Source of the DNA: Candidatus Pacearchaeota archaeon | GTDB lineage: Archaea; Nanobdellota; Nanobdellia; Pacearchaeales; GW2011-AR1 | Direction: 5' to 3' | Length of the DNA: 12,344 nt | NCBI GenBank assembly: GCA_014728565.1 | Contig: WJLK01000051.1 | Location: 1-12,344, forward strand | Part shown: positions 11,610 to 12,344 of the stretch, one piece after another | Layout of the letters: the number at the start of each line of letters is the position of its first letter | How positions within the stretch are numbered: position 1 is the stretch's first letter | Program-made: the position numbers and the translations under genes | Notes under the pieces: model-generated | Told to the model about the DNA's origin: nothing | The model's input: only the letters and a program-made list of their open reading frames with translations | The model's database searches: none

Positions 11610-11617
11610 AGTTTAAA
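11610..11617 (-). promoter_or_regulatory. TATA box of the surface-protein operon
   Basis: TTTAAACT within ATTTTTAAAC on the minus strand. Its centre is only 19.5 nt from ATG 11594, the shortest spacing in the window; starting at Met5 (11582) would give 31.5 nt. Confidence 0.4.
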
Positions 11618-11659
11618 AATATTACATTTCATCATTCTGTTGGAGTAGTTATAAACTTT

Positions 11660-11667
11660 TTTAAAGA
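11660..11667 (+). promoter_or_regulatory. TATA box of the thermonuclease gene
   Basis: TTTAAAGA; its centre is 23.5 nt from ATG 11687. A second box, TTATAAAC (11649-11656), lies just upstream. Divergent from the surface-protein promoter. Confidence 0.5.
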
Positions 11668-11686
11668 AATTTTCTTAATTTTTATT

Positions 11687-12344
11687 ATGATAAAAAGGGT
11701 GCTGATATTTGTTTTGATTCTTCTTTCAATACTGTTAATTGGATTTTATTATCCTTATCTTACTGGAAAAGCAGTTGTAGAATATGAACCTGAGGAGGCT
11801 TTTGTTAAAGAGGTTGTTGATGGTGATACTATAAGGACTGATATTGGTGAGATAAGGCTTTTAGGGATTAATACTCCTGAGAGAGGGAAGACTTATTATA
11901 GAGAAGCAAGTGAATTCTTAGAGCAGGTAGAAAATCAGTCTATTGAGGTTTTAAGAGATTATGAAGAAGAGGATAGATATAACAGAAAACTCAGATATGT
12001 TTTCTTTAATGGAAGGTTTATGAATATTGAATTATTAGAAAAAGGACTTGCAACTAGTTTCATGCTGGATGATTTGAAATTTAAGGATAAGCTAGTAAGG
12101 GCTGAGGATTCTGCAAGAAACCAGAAAATTGGATTATGGGAAAAAAGCAGAGATTTTTGTGCTGATTGTATTAAACTTGTTGAACTAGATCCTGAGGAGG
12201 AATTTTTTATTTTAAAAAATATATGTGATATTGATTGCAAGTTAGATGGATGGTTAGTTAAGGATGATGCAAATCATTTTTTTAAGCTAAATGATTTAAA
12301 GGCATTTAATAGTGAAAGATATCGCTCAAAAAACAGAATATGGA
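11687..12344 (+). CDS. Membrane-anchored thermonuclease (SNase) with lamin-tail-like domain, cut at window end
   Basis: 219 codons are visible and the frame is open at the window edge. An N-terminal hydrophobic helix (4-25, IKRVLIFVLILLSILLIGF) is followed by YLTGKAVV, so the rest is secreted or surface-anchored. Residues 38-168 are a staphylococcal nuclease domain: VVDGDT (43-48), IRLLGINTPE (56-65) with Arg57 and Glu65 as catalytic Arg35/Glu43, and DRYNRKL (96-102) with Arg100 as Arg87. The Ca2+ ligand Asp40 is Asn62 here. From about 180, FFILKN, CKLDGWLVKDDAN and a terminal NRIW fit a lamin-tail domain (the .V.I.N.....L.GW.l.D pattern). It should cut extracellular DNA or RNA. ATG 11687 fits the leaderless spacing. 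Confidence 0.85.
   Translation, partial: MIKRVLIFVLILLSILLIGFYYPYLTGKAVVEYEPEEAFVKEVVDGDTIRTDIGEIRLLGINTPERGKTYYREASEFLEQVENQSIEVLRDYEEEDRYNRKLRYVFFNGRFMNIELLEKGLATSFMLDDLKFKDKLVRAEDSARNQKIGLWEKSRDFCADCIKLVELDPEEEFFILKNICDIDCKLDGWLVKDDANHFFKLNDLKAFNSERYRSKNRIW

Noticed and set aside
11959..12240. A 93-codon open frame on the minus strand
   Set aside because: It is antisense to the thermonuclease, Ser/Leu/Phe-rich, with no recognisable domain.
1..12344. CRISPR array, rRNA, integrase or intact mobile element
   Set aside because: No regularly spaced direct repeats, rRNA-like sequence or recombinase motifs are visible; only the transposase-like tail at the left edge.

Overview
The window looks like part of an AT-rich archaeal chromosome, most likely a DPANN-type archaeon (Woesearchaeota/Pacearchaeota-like). 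This rests on four things: an archaeal-type uS10 ribosomal protein; a class II tRNA-Ser(GGA) with no encoded CCA; A/T-only TATA boxes about 25 nt upstream of many start codons with no Shine-Dalgarno, as expected for leaderless mRNAs; and small membrane or surface proteins of styles common in such genomes (TSP1-like Cys-rich domains, Ada-like Cys domain, SNase joined to a lamin-tail-like domain). The phylum assignment is inference. Genes are short, tightly packed and often divergent or overlapping.

Layout. 1-251: the end of a probable transposase, small hairpins and a possible 40-aa gene. 252-1058 (-): sugar-nucleotidyltransferase-like protein. 1154-1846 (+): unrecognised protein. 1860-3199 (-): a TIM-barrel sugar isomerase/epimerase-like protein and, upstream on the same strand, an acyl-carrier-protein-like protein, each with its own TATA box. 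3240-3435: tRNA-Ser(GGA) on the minus strand, facing an imperfect inverted copy of its own 3' end. 3456-4320 (+): a small protein with an unclear start, then a YdjM/DUF457-type membrane hydrolase. 4412-4618 (-): a tiny conserved-looking membrane protein. 4708-5831 (+): a one-TM protein and a PHP-domain phosphoesterase.

5935-8784 (+) is a compact three-gene redox operon: a two-CCG-domain protein, a GlcD-like FAD oxidoreductase with a long charged tail, and a 2x[4Fe-4S] ferredoxin. Together they resemble GlcD plus a GlcF split in two, with the flavoprotein gene between the halves. 8794-9708 (-) is a second overlapping trio: a ribbon-helix-helix protein with a CxxC-HH cluster, a small membrane protein, and a membrane-anchored Ada-like Cys protein. 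9827-10210 (+) is an unrecognised acidic/basic protein. 10214-10522 (-) is uS10. 10568-11594 (-) is a coiled-coil protein cotranscribed behind a sequon-rich TSP1-like surface protein. 11687 to the window end (+) is a membrane-anchored thermonuclease running into a lamin-tail-like domain and cut by the window edge.

Most unusual points: the split GlcF-like operon whose second CCG domain lacks its closing cysteines and whose flavoprotein carries a repeated tail motif; an ACP homologue in an apparent archaeon; the inverted tRNA 3'-end copy with its own TATA-like box; and a clear two-class promoter-to-start spacing that predicts leaderless versus Shine-Dalgarno-led genes and implies a possible AUA start at 3456. 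No CRISPR array, rRNA or intact insertion sequence was seen.
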